DNA of 64,000 nt, taken from assembly GCA_030407005.1 (NCBI GenBank), contig JAUDYN010000007.1:2232001-2296000 (forward strand). The letters are read 5' to 3'. This DNA comes from Desarmillaria ectypa. Its lineage: Eukaryota; Basidiomycota; Agaricomycetes; Agaricales; Physalacriaceae. The position numbers and the translations under genes are program-made. Below the pieces are notes generated by a model. That model was not told the origin of the DNA. It saw only the letters and a list, made by a program, of their open reading frames with translations, and did not search any database. Shown here one piece after another: positions 38,078 to 49,826 of the stretch (the first letter of the stretch is position 1; every line of letters starts with the position of its first letter).

Positions 38078-38739
38078 GCAACAATACTGGAAAAAAAGAC
38101 CAGCTAGGACAGCTAAAGAAACCAGAGAAAATGGAAACACCTGGTCAAAATATCACTAGAATATCAGTGGAATCCCTATTCTAGATGCTGACCAGTTCAC
38201 TGAATAAGATATCAAACCTTGAACCTTAGGAACTTAGGGCCCAAACATTATTGTAACCTCCAAAGTCTCTACTTCTATATCTTCTAACCACTTTATCACT
38301 GCCAATTTATTGCAGAACTCCATCATTCTTGTAGAAGACACCTCACTTCTCTTCTTCAACATAGACTCTTTCTATCTAGCAATATTGACAGATATTTACC
38401 TAATTAGTTAGTTAGTTAAATAATATCTATAGTTTTATTCTAATCTTTATAATTTAATGTGCATTCTTGATGCCCCCTACTATCAGAATGGCTGTTAGGA
38501 ACTAACAAAACTGACACAATCTAGATGAATATTTCAGATGTGAAAATATCTATCACCAATCACTAGGGAAGCCATATAGAAATAGCAATCAGGAGAATGG
38601 CAAAGATAGATATATTTTTCAAGAAAATGAAACCCATAGTCTAAGAGTCACAACTGTGACAATAGCATGTTATATTGCTATTAGATGGAAACTAATAAAA
38701 TAAATAAACTTAGAGATAACAAATCTCTTAGTTACCTAT
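38078..38739. other. Unassigned stretch
   Basis: No domain or repeat recognised. A short (TTAG)n-like run (TTAGTTAGTTAGTTAAA) lies at about 38404-38420. Confidence 0.3.
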
Positions 38740-40058
38740 TAATATGCTCAGTAACAATGAGTGATAAAAGAATTAGAGAATAGCAATGAACACTAATAAC
38801 ACTAAATCTCTTACTACTCTACACTTAATCACCAATATATTAAATTCAGGTGGTTTTAAGTATGATGAAAGCACTCTGCAGACTTCAATAATCAAGTAAG
38901 ATTGTTTAAAAATGTTTTATTTGTTACTAGTGAGCTATATAAAGTACTACTTGCACTAGCAGAGTTGATAAGACATAATTGGATAAAGAGTGACTTAGTT
39001 TGAGCTACTATGCTTATTCTGACTGAAACTGCTTCAAACTGGTGGCTCTCTTAACTCTATACTGCTTCCTACAAGTGATATACACTTGACTAGTTATACT
39101 CTTGGTCTAAGAATAATATTTTAAACTCTAAGAACTTTGCTTGAACTAACTTTAAAACACTCTAGGTCTTTGTAGGAAGCAACAGTAAACTCTAAGGAAC
39201 TTCAATTCACTTAATAATATAGGTAACTTGGCAATTAGTTGCTGCTTTATTAAGATTAAGCACAAAAGTCTTTAATTGAAAATACTAGCTACTACTAATG
39301 AGGGCTCAACTGCAGAGATGGCTTGCCTAATGCCTATGAGTGCTCATCCTACTACTTATATACTACTAAGAAAGGTATAAAAACTATAAATATCATCTGA
39401 GTATAGAGTATATTAGTAAGGATTTTTTAGCTGGTTACAAATGATAGTGAATACTTATGCAATAGTCAGTCTAGAGGCTTCACAATCAGTCTATCTATAC
39501 TCTTTGCCTAATGGCACTCCTTAGTGACATAGTTATATGAATCACCAGATATTTGCCTGTAACAACTATCTGATCATAATTGAAGGTGCAGCTCAGCTAT
39601 ACTAGTGCTGATCATAAGAGATCTATCTTGCACTAGTCAGATCTGGGCTCAAGGTTAATCTATTTTTAATTTATTTTTAAGTTCTATTTCAAGATTGCCA
39701 TATGATTAGTTATTCTAACTTAGATGTTTATGCCCAGTCTAGTTTACTAGTGACAGAACTTCATGAGATTTATGTACTCTGCTTTTGGTTTTAGTATGCT
39801 AGTAGCATCCTTCATTTGTTAGCAGCTATATTTCACAGGGTTCTGATAGCATTTGAGTTACTAGTCTGGCTAGCTGATAGATTTAATTCACTAATGATGT
39901 CATATCTAAGTTTTGGCTCTACTAGTTGCCTACTGCTTTTAATTATTAGCTCAAAGCCTCAGCTATAGTCCTCTATATATTATTAGTATAGGATAGATGT
40001 GTGATAGTATTATTATAAAATTGCAAAATCTAAGTGTGAACATATAGACAACATATCA
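38740..40058 (-). repeat. L2b: full-length copy of L2
   Basis: TAATATGCTCAG to ACAACATATCA, colinear with L2c and L2d. The left flank (CCTAT) and right flank do not match. It is followed directly by another L2 end piece. Confidence 0.85.
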
Positions 40059-40244
40059 CTGACTGGTAGATTTGACTCACTAGTAGACAGTATTTAAGTC
40101 CTGGCTCTACTAGTTGCATACTGCTTTAACTATCAGCTTGAAGCCTCAGGTATAGTCCTTTATATATCACTAATATAGAATAGATATACAATAATATTAT
40201 TATAAAATCATAAATTCTAGGTATGAACATGTGGACAGTATATC
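40059..40244 (-). repeat. L2b': second copy of the L2 right end
   Basis: About 185 bp repeating the last part of L2 (GGTAGATTT through CAGTATATCA). This makes two L2 right ends in tandem, as expected from unequal recombination or an insertion near the end of another copy. Confidence 0.8.
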
Positions 40245-41040
40245 ATCAGTGGAAGAAAAGATCCATAGGAAGATCAAAAAGACTAGTGCAAATAGAACCA
40301 AGTGGGATACTGATATTGTCAAAGCTATGCAACACAAAGGAGAAATTAGCAAGAAAGAAGGACTATTATACTTTGACAATTGTATCTACATTCCTCAGAA
40401 TTATAAGCTGCATGGAAAAATCATTGTCATATCACAACCACATCATAGCAGGAGATCTGAGCATTAAAAAGATGAAGAAATTAATTCAATGAAACTATTG
40501 GTAGCTGAAACTAAAGTAGACAGTAGAGATATATATACATAGATGCAAGACATGTCAGTGTACAAAATTGAATACAAAGTAGCAATAAGTGTCACTTCAC
40601 TAGAACAAAATCTCAGCAGACTCTTGAGAGCATATTATAATTAACATGATTATTGATCTACTAAAGTCAAAAGGTTATGATTTGATTTTAGTAATTGTCA
40701 ATCAATTCTCTAAGAAAATTATTCTAATTCTATGTGACAAGGAACTATCTTCATTAAGATGGGCCAAGATACTCTAAGACTATGTCCACCTCAAGCATAA
40801 AATGCTAAAAAAGATTATATCAGATAGAAGACCATAGTTTATCTCTAAGTTTATCAAGAAACTCTATGTACTGCTCAATATTTGCAAAAACCTCTCTATA
40901 GCATATCATTCTCAGATAGATAGATAGATAGATAAAACAGATAAACCAAGAAATTGAGAAGTATCTTAGAGTCTTCATCAATTATTGCTAAGATGACTGG
41001 AGCAAGTGATTACTGCTAGCAGTATTCTAGCACAATAGCA
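40245..41040 (+). pseudogene. Integrase fragment J2 (gypsy, same family as J)
   Basis: Plus-strand match to J 31190-32030: KIKKTSANRTKWDTDIVKAM, zinc-binding region (about 40430-40560), then core NMIIDLLKSKGYDLILVIVNQFSKK (about 40645-40720) and IISDRRP (about 40815). The first catalytic Asp appears as Asn in NMIID. A GATA microsatellite sits where the PQTDGQ motif belongs. Upstream pol is replaced by L2b. Confidence 0.78.
40913..40936 (+). repeat. (GATA)n microsatellite
   Basis: About five to six GATA units, probably an expansion of a GACAGA-like coding stretch in the integrase remnant. Confidence 0.8.
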
Positions 41041-41851
41041 GATTGTTGAGGAGAAGGACTTCTCTATTATATTGCTTATATCACTTCTAAAATTATAGAA
41101 TTCATTTATTTCATCAGTGAACACTGCAGACTTGAAGAGTTCATATAAATTGATTTCTTAAATTCTCTAAGAAGATATCCAATTACAGAAAAAGACTTTT
41201 GACCCAACCACAACACTTGCAGTATATAGCAAGCAGAAGTTTAATCTGAAAATCACATGGTACAGACATAGAGAAACTAGCCATATTAAGACCAATTGCC
41301 CAAATAAGAAAAAGAATTCTGAGAAACAATAAAAGGGGAAAGAGAAGAGTAAGACTGAGACACATGTTGCTAAGTCAGATCCTAATGAAGAAGACTATAT
41401 ATTTTAGGCAAAAAACCACCATACTCATTGTATTTGCAGAGTTATCATAGATTAGAGACTCAGGCATCATCAAGCATATAGTCAAAAGTAGATTGTATTT
41501 TCTGACTATGTTGAGATTCAGAATATGAAATTATTGGTATAGAAAAGTCAAAAGACTTAGAAAGAGAGACAGTTAAGATTAAAATGATTAGAGAGAGCAA
41601 GACTACTGTAGTCACTCTAAAGGATTGTATTTATTATCCTGAAGCACCATTCAATCTTACATTGTTAGGGCACATCAGAGATGCTGAGTTTAAACTCAAA
41701 TTCAAAAAATCTCAGATATATATCACTGTGGCAAAATAATTGGCCATAGAGACAAGATATTAAAGCTGTATAGCCTAGATATCATTATACTAAAAATAAC
41801 TTAGGCTCATGTGACAAAACTGGTCTGATTATGACAGAAGTGCTATCAGAT
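41041..41851 (+). pseudogene. Copia element I: gag end, protease, pre-integrase
   Basis: Plus-strand Ty1/copia. It reads LLISLLKL..NSFISSVNTADL (gag C-terminus, about 41060-41140). A decayed zinc knuckle WYRHRETSHIKTNCPNK (about 41258-41310) has lost both first cysteines. A protease region follows with RDSG (about 41455). The stretch VTLKDCIYYPEAPFNLTLLGHIRDAEFKLKF (about 41612-41705) is typical just before copia integrase. It continues at 42700 after the nested LTR insertion. Confidence 0.75.
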
Positions 41852-42699
41852 TATTAGACTCAGACTCTAGTATTGTTATGATTTTTTCATTTTTCATCCT
41901 CATCTTATCTTATTACATCTTATCTCATCTTTTATCCATCAATTGACCTCTAGTACCTATCAATACCTATTGCAGTGCTGCACAATAACCTCACCATACT
42001 TGTGCAATGAGCACACTATCTCCTTTGTTTCTTGCATAGACACCTCATGGTTACAGTCATATATTTAGATCTTCCTTTGGTATATAAGTCACATAGTTTA
42101 CACTGTATATCCCTATCTTTCAACTAAAGTTTCTCTTATACCATATATTCTCCACACCAGATCAGAAGACTATAGCTGTAGCCTTAGGGTGATTGTCTGA
42201 ATGCAAGACAGCCCAAGAGATTATGCATATCTGCAGATCACATAGACTGTGGTTCTAACAAGTATAACAATCAAGTATAAACAAAGAGCTGTATCACATT
42301 TATACAGTCACTCAATGAGTTGCAAGATGATTGTCACACAAGAAGAAGGATACGAAGACTTAGCTTAGGCAAGGAGGAGAGTTGACAAGTAAGTCTGGTA
42401 TAGATTAACTTTAGCTCAAAGCTAGAGAATATATAGCAAGAGCTATGCTACTTATATACTAAAGTACTGAATCTAATAATAAAGGTAAAGGTTAGATAGC
42501 TATGCATGAAACAATGAACACAATGGGATAAATGAGTGACTATTGCAAGCTATAGTATAATAGCTTATTATTACCTAATAAAAATAAGGCTACTGGTCTA
42601 TAATCTATAATTGGTGCTGAGATTAGATGTGATAAGATTAGCACCTAGATATAATAAGGTAAGAAAAGATAACTATAAAAAATAGATAAAATCATAACA
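41852..42699 (-). repeat. Solo E-family LTR in copia I, itself interrupted
   Basis: TATTAGACTCAG to AAATCATAACA with an exact 5-bp target duplication CAGAT (41847-41851 and 42700-42704). Removing 41874-42260 plus one AGTAT copy leaves an LTR of about 455 bp, like E1 and E2. The copia reading resumes across the site. Confidence 0.92.
41874..42260 (+). repeat. Solo F-type LTR nested inside the E-family solo LTR (387 bp)
   Basis: TGTTATGATTTTTT to GTTCTAACA, flanked by exact AGTAT repeats (41869-41873 and 42261-42265). R-start ATCTTTCAACTAA is at about 42115 with TATATAAG about 30 bp upstream. Opposite orientation to its host LTR. Confidence 0.92.
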
Positions 42700-43200
42700 C
42701 AGATAATGAGCCACTTAAACATGGGATCAGTGAAGAGACTATTTAGGAAGAAAATAGTCAAGAGTATGATTGTGGATGAATCAGCAGAGCTTCAGAAGGA
42801 TTGCAAAGCCTATATACAGGCCAAGTATCACATCAAACTATTTCTGCAAAAAGCTGAAAGAAATTATACTAAAATAGGTAAAATAACATTTTTAGACTTA
42901 TGAGAGCCAGCCTAAACTCAGAGTATCTATGAAGAGAGCTATTATATAAGTTTCACAAATGAGAAATCCTAGAGCATAATGCTGTATTTTCTAAAGTCAA
43001 AACAGAGTATAAAAATCTGAAAGAAGATTCAGCAGTATCAAAGATATACAAAAGTTTACACTGGAAGAAATCTGAAGTTTATGAAAATTAATAATAAGAA
43101 AGAATATATCAATAGGAAGATGAAGAAATACTTCTAGAGTAATGACATTCAGTTAGAACTGACCACTACATACTTTTTATCCCAAAATAGAGTCACTAGG
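42700..43200 (+). pseudogene. Copia element I: integrase
   Basis: Reads SHLNMGSVKRLFRKKIVKSM, then KDCKAYIQAKYHIKLF (zinc-binding HHCC region of copia integrase) and NYTKIGKITFLDL, the start of the catalytic core. Further on, KSKQSIKI and YINRKMKKYF lead to SQNRVT near 43190, equivalent to SQNGVAER. It is cut at 43200 by the left LTR of element C. The remaining integrase, RT and LTR were not found to the right of C. Confidence 0.78.
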
Positions 43201-43623
43201 TGTTAGGTACTGACTTGGACACATGACTTGGGATTGTCAGCTGATCTCTCTGGGCCATTATGCGTTTGAACGATCACCCAATGTGAGAGATAGAAGCTTA
43301 GAATCTTCTGTGTAGTGTAGACAAGAAGTATATGGTGGTAATTTAAACAAGAGATAGAGTACAACTGTGTAGTTTACTCTACTTATATAGTATTTCTATG
43401 GCATTATATTTAGATGAAACGCTAGAGTCCATGCGCAAACGGTGTCAAAGTAGGACAATCTGGGAGGATTATAGAACCAATAGAGAACATCTGGGGTGAC
43501 AGATGGTGAGAACAAGGGTTGTAGCCAGCGAATAGCTGGATATGAGTCGGATTCTTGAACTGATTAGATGGATGAGTCATGGATATGACTTGGATAAGAT
43601 AAGATAATGGAAAAATCGTAACA
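43201..43623 (-). repeat. 3' LTR of element C (423 bp)
   Basis: TGTTAGGTACTG to ATCGTAACA. In element sense it is preceded by a purine tract, AACAAGGGGGTAA (complement at 43624-43637), the polypurine tract. Confidence 0.93.
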
Positions 43624-44591
43624 TTACCCCCTTGTTAAAGCAGTCATCCCAACTGCTAAGATTCTTCCATAGGGGTGTCATATTGTGTTGCGATTTGACT
43701 GATCCAGTACTGATCAATCAGGTTCTTCCATGTATTCTCATCTGGATTGACGATCCATTTCATGTATCCATCTTTTCTTTTTGTGAGGTAGGCTACGTCA
43801 CCATGTTCTAAATACTCATGGTCCAGTATCTTGACCACTATTTTGTTCTTGGTTGCGATTTTTGGAGTGTATACAGCATGGTTTACGCTAGCCTGGTACT
43901 CTTGGATCGCTTCCAAGGCATTCGTCATCTCGTTTTCTCGAACCCATGAATTGTGTTCACAGGTCCATCCTTTCCACTTGACTAGGTGACTTCCCTAGAT
44001 GGTTGTCCTCTCTTGGATCGTACCTTTCTGGTGCACAAGTCCAAGACTTCTTCGATCTCGTATTCTTCTTGACTGTCAATGAGGTCCAGAGGAGGAGGCG
44101 GCAGTTGCTCTTGATTTGGGAATGAAGGTGCAACGTATGGGGTTAACAACTTCTCATTGAACTGAGGATGAATCTTCCAATGGGGCAGCAGTTTTAACTT
44201 GTATGCTGTTGCTCCTGACTTTTCGACAATCTCGAATGGTCCTGTTCACTTGTTGTTGAGCTTCTTCTTTGGTCAGGGAAGATGAAGGTTGGCGGTGTCT
44301 AGCCATACCTTATCTCTGATCTGATACTCCCATGGAGTCTGCTTTTGCTTGTCATATTGCGCCTTCATTTGCACTGCTGCCTTTTCTAAGGTGTCATGGA
44401 CTTCTTTATGGACTTTGGCCATGGTTTCAGTAAAGTCAACAGCTGCAGGATTTGCAAAGCTGGTTTTCTAGATTGACTCGGGAATAAGTCAGGGATTGCA
44501 TCCATATAGGACCATAAATGGACTTTTGCCCATGGCCAAATGGACTCAGTTGTTATGGGCAAATTCTGCAAGAGGTAGCCATGCTACCCAG

Positions 44592-45960
44592 TGATGTGCT
44601 TGGTAACGGCGAGTGACAAAAGAATTAGGGAATGGCAATGAACACCAATCACACTAAACCTCTTACTACTCTACACTTAATCACCAATATTGAATTCGGG
44701 CGGTTTCGAGTATGATGGAAGCACTCTGCAGACTTCAATAATCAAGTACAATTGTCTTAAAGACATTTTATTTGTTACTAGTGAGTTTATACAAAGTACT
44801 ACTCATACTAGTGGGGTGGGTAAGACACAATTGGATAAGAGTGACTTGGTTTGAGCTACTGCGCTCGTTCTGACTGAAACTGCTTCAGACTGGTGGCACT
44901 CTTGGCCCTATACTGCTTCCTACAAGTGATAAACACTTGACCAGTTGCACTCTTGGCTGACTAGTGGCACTCTTGGCCTAAGAATAAACTATAACTCTGA
45001 GAACTTTGCTTGAACTAACTTCAAAACACTCCGGACCTTTGCAGGACACAACAGTGACTCTAATGGACTTCAATTCAATGCAATTCTATGGGTGACTTAG
45101 CGACTATTAATCACTTCGTCGAGGTTAAGCACAAAAGCCTTTAATTGGGGACACCAGTTACTACCAGTGAGGGCTCAACTGCGGGGATGGCTTGCCTGCT
45201 TTGCATGAGCACCCATCCCACTACTTATATACTATTGAGGCAGAACTATAAATATCATCTGGGTATAGGGTATATTGGTAAGGATTTCTTGGCTAGTCAT
45301 GAATAATGGTGAATAATCACACAATAGTTGGTCTAGTCTGTTTTCTTTTCAAATATTCGGTCTAGAGACTCCACAGTTGGTCTTTCTGCACCCTTGGCAC
45401 AACTACATGCCCTACATGCCCTAGTAACGCGGTTATATGGATATCCGGATATTGGTGCCTGTAACAGCTATCTGATCATGATCAAGGGTGCAGTCTGGCT
45501 CCACTAGCATCGATCATAAGAGATCTATATTGAAATAGTCGGATCTGGGCTCAAGGTTAATCCATTCCTAATTTATTTCTAAGTCCTGTTTCAAGATTGT
45601 CATGTGACTAGTTATCCTGACTTAGGTGTTTATGCTCAGTCTGGGCTGCTAGTGACAGAACTTGACGAGATCTGTGTACTCTGCTCCTGGTTTTTGTGTG
45701 CTAGTAGCATCCTTCGTTTGCTAGTGGCTGTATTTCACTTAGTCCTGCTAGCATTCGAGTTACTAGTCTGGCTGGCTGGTAGATTTAACCCTCTAATGGT
45801 GTTGCATCTAAGTCCTGGCTCTACCAGTTGCTTACTGCTTTTAACTATCAGCTCAAAGCCTCAGCTATAGTCCTCTATGTATCACTAATATAGGATAGAT
45901 GTGCAATAGTATTGTTACAAAATCGCAAAATCTAGGTGTGAATGCATAGATGGCATATCA
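44592..45960 (-). repeat. L2c: full-length L2 (1,369 bp) inside element C
   Basis: Ends are an inverted pair, TGATGTGC and GCATATCA. It is flanked by CCAG on both sides (44588-44591 and 45961-45964), and integrase resumes across the site. On the minus strand it has TATATAAG (about 45227), a TATA-like box shared with the gypsy LTRs here, about 735 bp from that end. Three short repeats around CACTCTTGG lie near 44895-44980. I interpret it as a solo LTR of an unseen element family; a non-autonomous element with 8-bp inverted ends is the alternative. The best-preserved copy. Confidence 0.85.
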
Positions 45961-48900
45961 CCAGTCGGTCTGTCGATGGTTGACAAAGATTCAAAGATAC
46001 TTTTCAACTTCTTGATTTACCCTTTCTATCTGTCCATCCGTCTGAGGATGATATGCTGTTGACGCATTCTGGGTGATGTCTAGCATTTGATACAGTTCCT
46101 TCATGAATGCTGAGATGAATTGTGGTCCTCGATCTGATATGACCACCTGTGGCATTCCATGTTTTGCATATACATGGTTGTGAAGCATCAATGCCCAGCC
46201 TTCTGCAGATAACTCCTTGTTACATGGGATAAGGAGTATGTTCTTGGAGAAATGGTCTACGATAACAAGCAGAGCATTGTGTCCTTCTGACTCTGGGAGT
46301 CCTGTGACCATATTGACTGAGATGTGGGTCCATGGTGCATCCGGTATTGCGTTTGGATGAAGAGGCACTGCCTTGGCCTGTGTGTCACTCTTCGTTCGTT
46401 GGCAAGTCTCGCATCCCTTGATATAGGACTCGACGTCTTTCTTCATCTTCGGCCACCAGTATTCACAAAGAATGAGTTCTTTGGTCTTGGCAATTCCTGG
46501 GTGTCCAGTGGTGATATGATCATGGAATTGTGCAATGATCTCTCTGCATAGAATAGAGTCCTTTGGAATATAGACTTGTCCATCATACCACAGGAGTTCG
46601 TTCTCCTGAGTAATTCCTCGTTCGTGGTTAAGGGATTTCTTGATCCCATGGTCCCATTGATTCTTCTGTCTTGTTGTGTCTCTTATACGTGTGATTCTTT
46701 CCTCGGTGGTTGGTAGTACCAACACCTGGAAGTGTTCTGGGGATAGAATGACAACATCTTGATTGTCTTCTTTTCCCTGATCATGATCATCTTGTCTACT
46801 GAGAAGATCAGCCTTCTGATTTGCAGTTCCAGCTTTGTGTTGAAGAACAAAGTGATATTCTGCTAATTTGGTGACCCATTGAGCTTGTTGGCAATTCAAC
46901 TTCTGGGGTTTTCAGAAGTATTGAAGATTCTGGTGGTTGGTCCAGATCTCGATGGTCTCTTTAGCACCCATAAGGTAATGGTGCCATTCCTCTAGTGCTA
47001 GCATGATTGCTAGTAACTCCTTGTCATAAATCTCGTAATTACACTTGGTGACAGTGAGTGCTTTTGACATGAAAGCAACTAGCCTCCATTTTCCATCCTT
47101 TTCTTGGCTCAGTATGGTGCCAATGGCTCTGTCACTGGCATCAGCCTCTACTCGGAATTTTCCATCATCTAAGGGAATCATAAGAACTACGTTTGTCGTC
47201 ATCAACTCCTTAAGTTGTCTAAATGCTTGTTCTTGTTCTGTTCCCCATGTCCAGTCTACTTTTCCTGTTAACTGGGTAAGGGGATGCACGATCTTTGAGT
47301 AGTCTTGAATGAACTTCCTGTAGAAGTTCGTGAATCCTAAGAAGGACTGTAACTCCTTCTTCTTCGTCGGAGTGGGCCATTCAGCTATTCCCGCAATTTT
47401 GACTGGATCCATGCAGATAGCATCTTTGCTGATGATGACCCCTAAGTACTCGGTTTTGAGCACTTCAAACTCGCATTTCTTGGCTTTGAGGAACAGTTTG
47501 TTCTCTCATAGATGTTGGAGTACTTGTCATACTATGTCTCAGTGTTCAGACAAGGACTTTGTGAATATCAAGATATCATTGAGGTAAATGGTGACTTTTC
47601 CTCCAGCAATCAAATCCTTGAATATGTCATTCATCATCCACTGGAATGTGGCTGGTGAATTCGTGAGGCTGAAGAACATGACTATAGGCTCAAAGAGTCC
47701 TTGGTTGGTTCTAAACGTGGCCTTTTCTTCATCTCCATCTCGAATACAGATATTGTTGTATCTCCGCATAGCTTATCAATAAGCTCGGATATCAGAGGAA
47801 GAGGATAACAATTTTTAATCATCATTTCATTCAGTTTTTGGTAGTCCTGAACCAGTCATAGTGAGCCATCCTTTTTCTTGACAAAGAAAAAGGGTGAAGT
47901 GAAGGGTGATTTCGAGGGACGAATTCATCCCGAGTCTAAGTTCTCATCCAAGAACTTGTCCAGTTGTTCTTGCTCATTTCTATTGAGCAGGTAGACTTTG
48001 CAGTCTAAAGTCGATTTCGCATTGGGGATCAGCTCGATTGTGTGATCCCAAGGTCTTCTTTCAGGTAACTCATCAAAGCTTTCTTTAGAGAATAAATCTC
48101 TAAAGCTTTGATATTGAGGAGATACAAGCTCTTCAAACGTCTGCTTGGGTTTCTCAGTGTTGGCGGCTGCGGCCAACTCGTTTGCATGATAGACAGCATG
48201 AAGGATAATTTCTTCCTGCATATTGACAGCAAGAATACTTTCCCCTTTCTTGAGCTCTTCATCCCATTGATCTTCTTCATCTACATCTGACAGAGTGAAA
48301 TGATTCTGAATACAATGACATCATCTGAATGTCAAGGTTTCCGCTTTCCAGTTGATAAAAGGATTGTGGCATTTAAGCCAGTCGTGGCCCAAATATACTG
48401 TTTTGGAGCCTAAGTTGGTGACTGCAAGGTCAATTTATTCACTGTGGCCTCTGATGGTCATTCGGAGTTCCACAAATTCTGTTATGTCCCCTGCCTTATT
48501 GCATGTTCCATTGGCATTATAGACCGGTATAGGGGCTGCAGCCTTCCTGGTGTCCAACCGGTGTTGTTGGACATAAGTTCAGTTGATAGAACTGCCTGTG
48601 CAGCTACTGTCCAACAATGCTCGGGTTGTCAACGTCTGTTTCCCAGTACATGGGGAAAGCTGGATATCCACCAGAAAGTCCCATCCTGAGCTCCTGGTAC
48701 CATGGATATATTGGATTGGTTCGTGTAATTCAAAGAGCTGTTCTTGGGCTATACTCCCTCCTGTTCTTAAGCTCTGAATGAGCTTGTCATCGATTTCTCC
48801 AAGTCGTTTGGGATGTACCCAAATGGAGAGAACTGCCTTGGCAATTGCCAAATCCTTGGAACTGCGAACTGTGCGCAACATCCAATCAATCTCAAATGGT

Positions 48901-49781
48901 CTGAATCATTGGAAATCATCCTGCTTCCCTGTACGTTCAGAAGACTTGTCTTGTTCCTCAGCCATGTAATCTTCTTCATCGGGTACTTCAACGATGGTAG
49001 TTCTACTGGAATGCCCCCTTTTTATCACCTGGGTGCTAGCAGGTTCTTGTCCCTGTTGAGGTACAGCTGCTGATGGGAATTTGTCAGCCAGCTTGCCTTT
49101 ATATCCCTGGTCAGTACCCCTGTGTTCTTCAGCTGGCACCACTTTTGACGGAGTTTGAATTTCCTTGGTCATTGACTCCCAGCTAGTGCTACCATCGCAC
49201 CCATTGTTTGGGTACATCTGCCCCCTTTTTATCGCCTGGGTGCTAGCGACTTCCTTCCTGTCAGCTTTGATCCTGTGACTCACCAGTCCGGTTTGATACT
49301 CAGCCTCATCAGGTTTTCTACTCCCTGGACTGGTTTGTCTGGGGCGTTGGTCCTGGCCTTGGTTAGAGGCACTTTCCTGGTCCTCCGCCGACCCTGGCAG
49401 AACTGGTGGGCTTGCCCCTCCACTTGAGGAGAGTACTGGGATGGTCAGACTTCTGGGAAGCCCAAAGGAGTCCTGCCTACTGATTCCTGCCTGTTGCTGA
49501 TTACTCAGTGGCATATCCGGTGAGCTCAGCTCATTGGACTTCATCGTGGTGCCAGCACCATCTGGCAAATCCCGCTCCAGTCCATCAGAGGTTTGGGAAT
49601 TGTTGCTACAGATACTTGTATCAGCATCTTCTAGGAGAATGACGTACCTGTTTTTGTTTGTTGATTCTTCTTTGGTCTTCGGCTTCTGTGAAGTCATAGA
49701 TATATTCATTTTCATATGTAATAGTCTGTTTTCATAGTAATTAGTCCGACCTGCAGAAACCGAGGACACACCTTGAGACTT

Positions 49782-49826
49782 GGGCATGCAAGGGGAATCG
49801 AACCCTTGATGCCCTACTCTTTTACC
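49782..49826 (-). promoter_or_regulatory. gag-pol -1 frameshift site and hairpin, element C
   Basis: Gag ends GTA-AAA-GAG-TAG. The hairpin starts within the stop: basal stem GGGCAT/ATGCCC, bulged C, upper stem CAAGGG/CCCTTG, loop TTCGATT. The -1 frame reads KRVGHQGFDSPCMPKSQG and continues into pol. The upper arm also matches a tRNA T-arm and pol III B box (GGTTCGATTCC). Confidence 0.68.

Larger units (their letters stand above)
43656..49826 (-). pseudogene. pol: pol of element C, interrupted by L2c
   Basis: About 1,600 codons without the insertion, entered by -1 frameshift. A spacer (48906-49800) carries two ASTQ(A/V)IKRG motifs and TTIVEVPDEEDY. The protease box reads LLDSSCTGSSIN (about 48585-48615; DSG to DSS). 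RT is at 47400-48000 with YLND instead of YLDD (about 47572-47590). RNase H starts EADASDRAIGTILSQ (about 47100-47160). The integrase zinc region is near 46430-46600 (H..H..CETC). The core reads ISVNMVTG (Asp to Asn, about 46310), VVISDRG and [14 protein letters not shown]. The C-terminal part is split by L2c. The chromodomain is at about 43935-44075 (EYEIEEVLD, then VKWKGWTCEHNSWVRE). Confidence 0.92.

Noticed and set aside
40913..40936. GATA microsatellite as a regulatory array
   Set aside because: Short, inside a dead integrase fragment, and explained by simple repeat expansion.
45604..45870. Hydrophobic 88-codon frame inside L2c
   Set aside because: Not conserved as an open frame in L2b and L2d; probably chance.
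45991..46899. Long 302-codon reading frame as a separate gene
   Set aside because: It is the end of RNase H plus integrase of element C (zinc region and catalytic core visible).
49782..49814. Possible tRNA gene (GGTTCGATTCC and a stem like a T-arm)
   Set aside because: No D-arm, anticodon arm or acceptor partner upstream; it lies inside the gag-pol overlap and is better explained as the frameshift hairpin.
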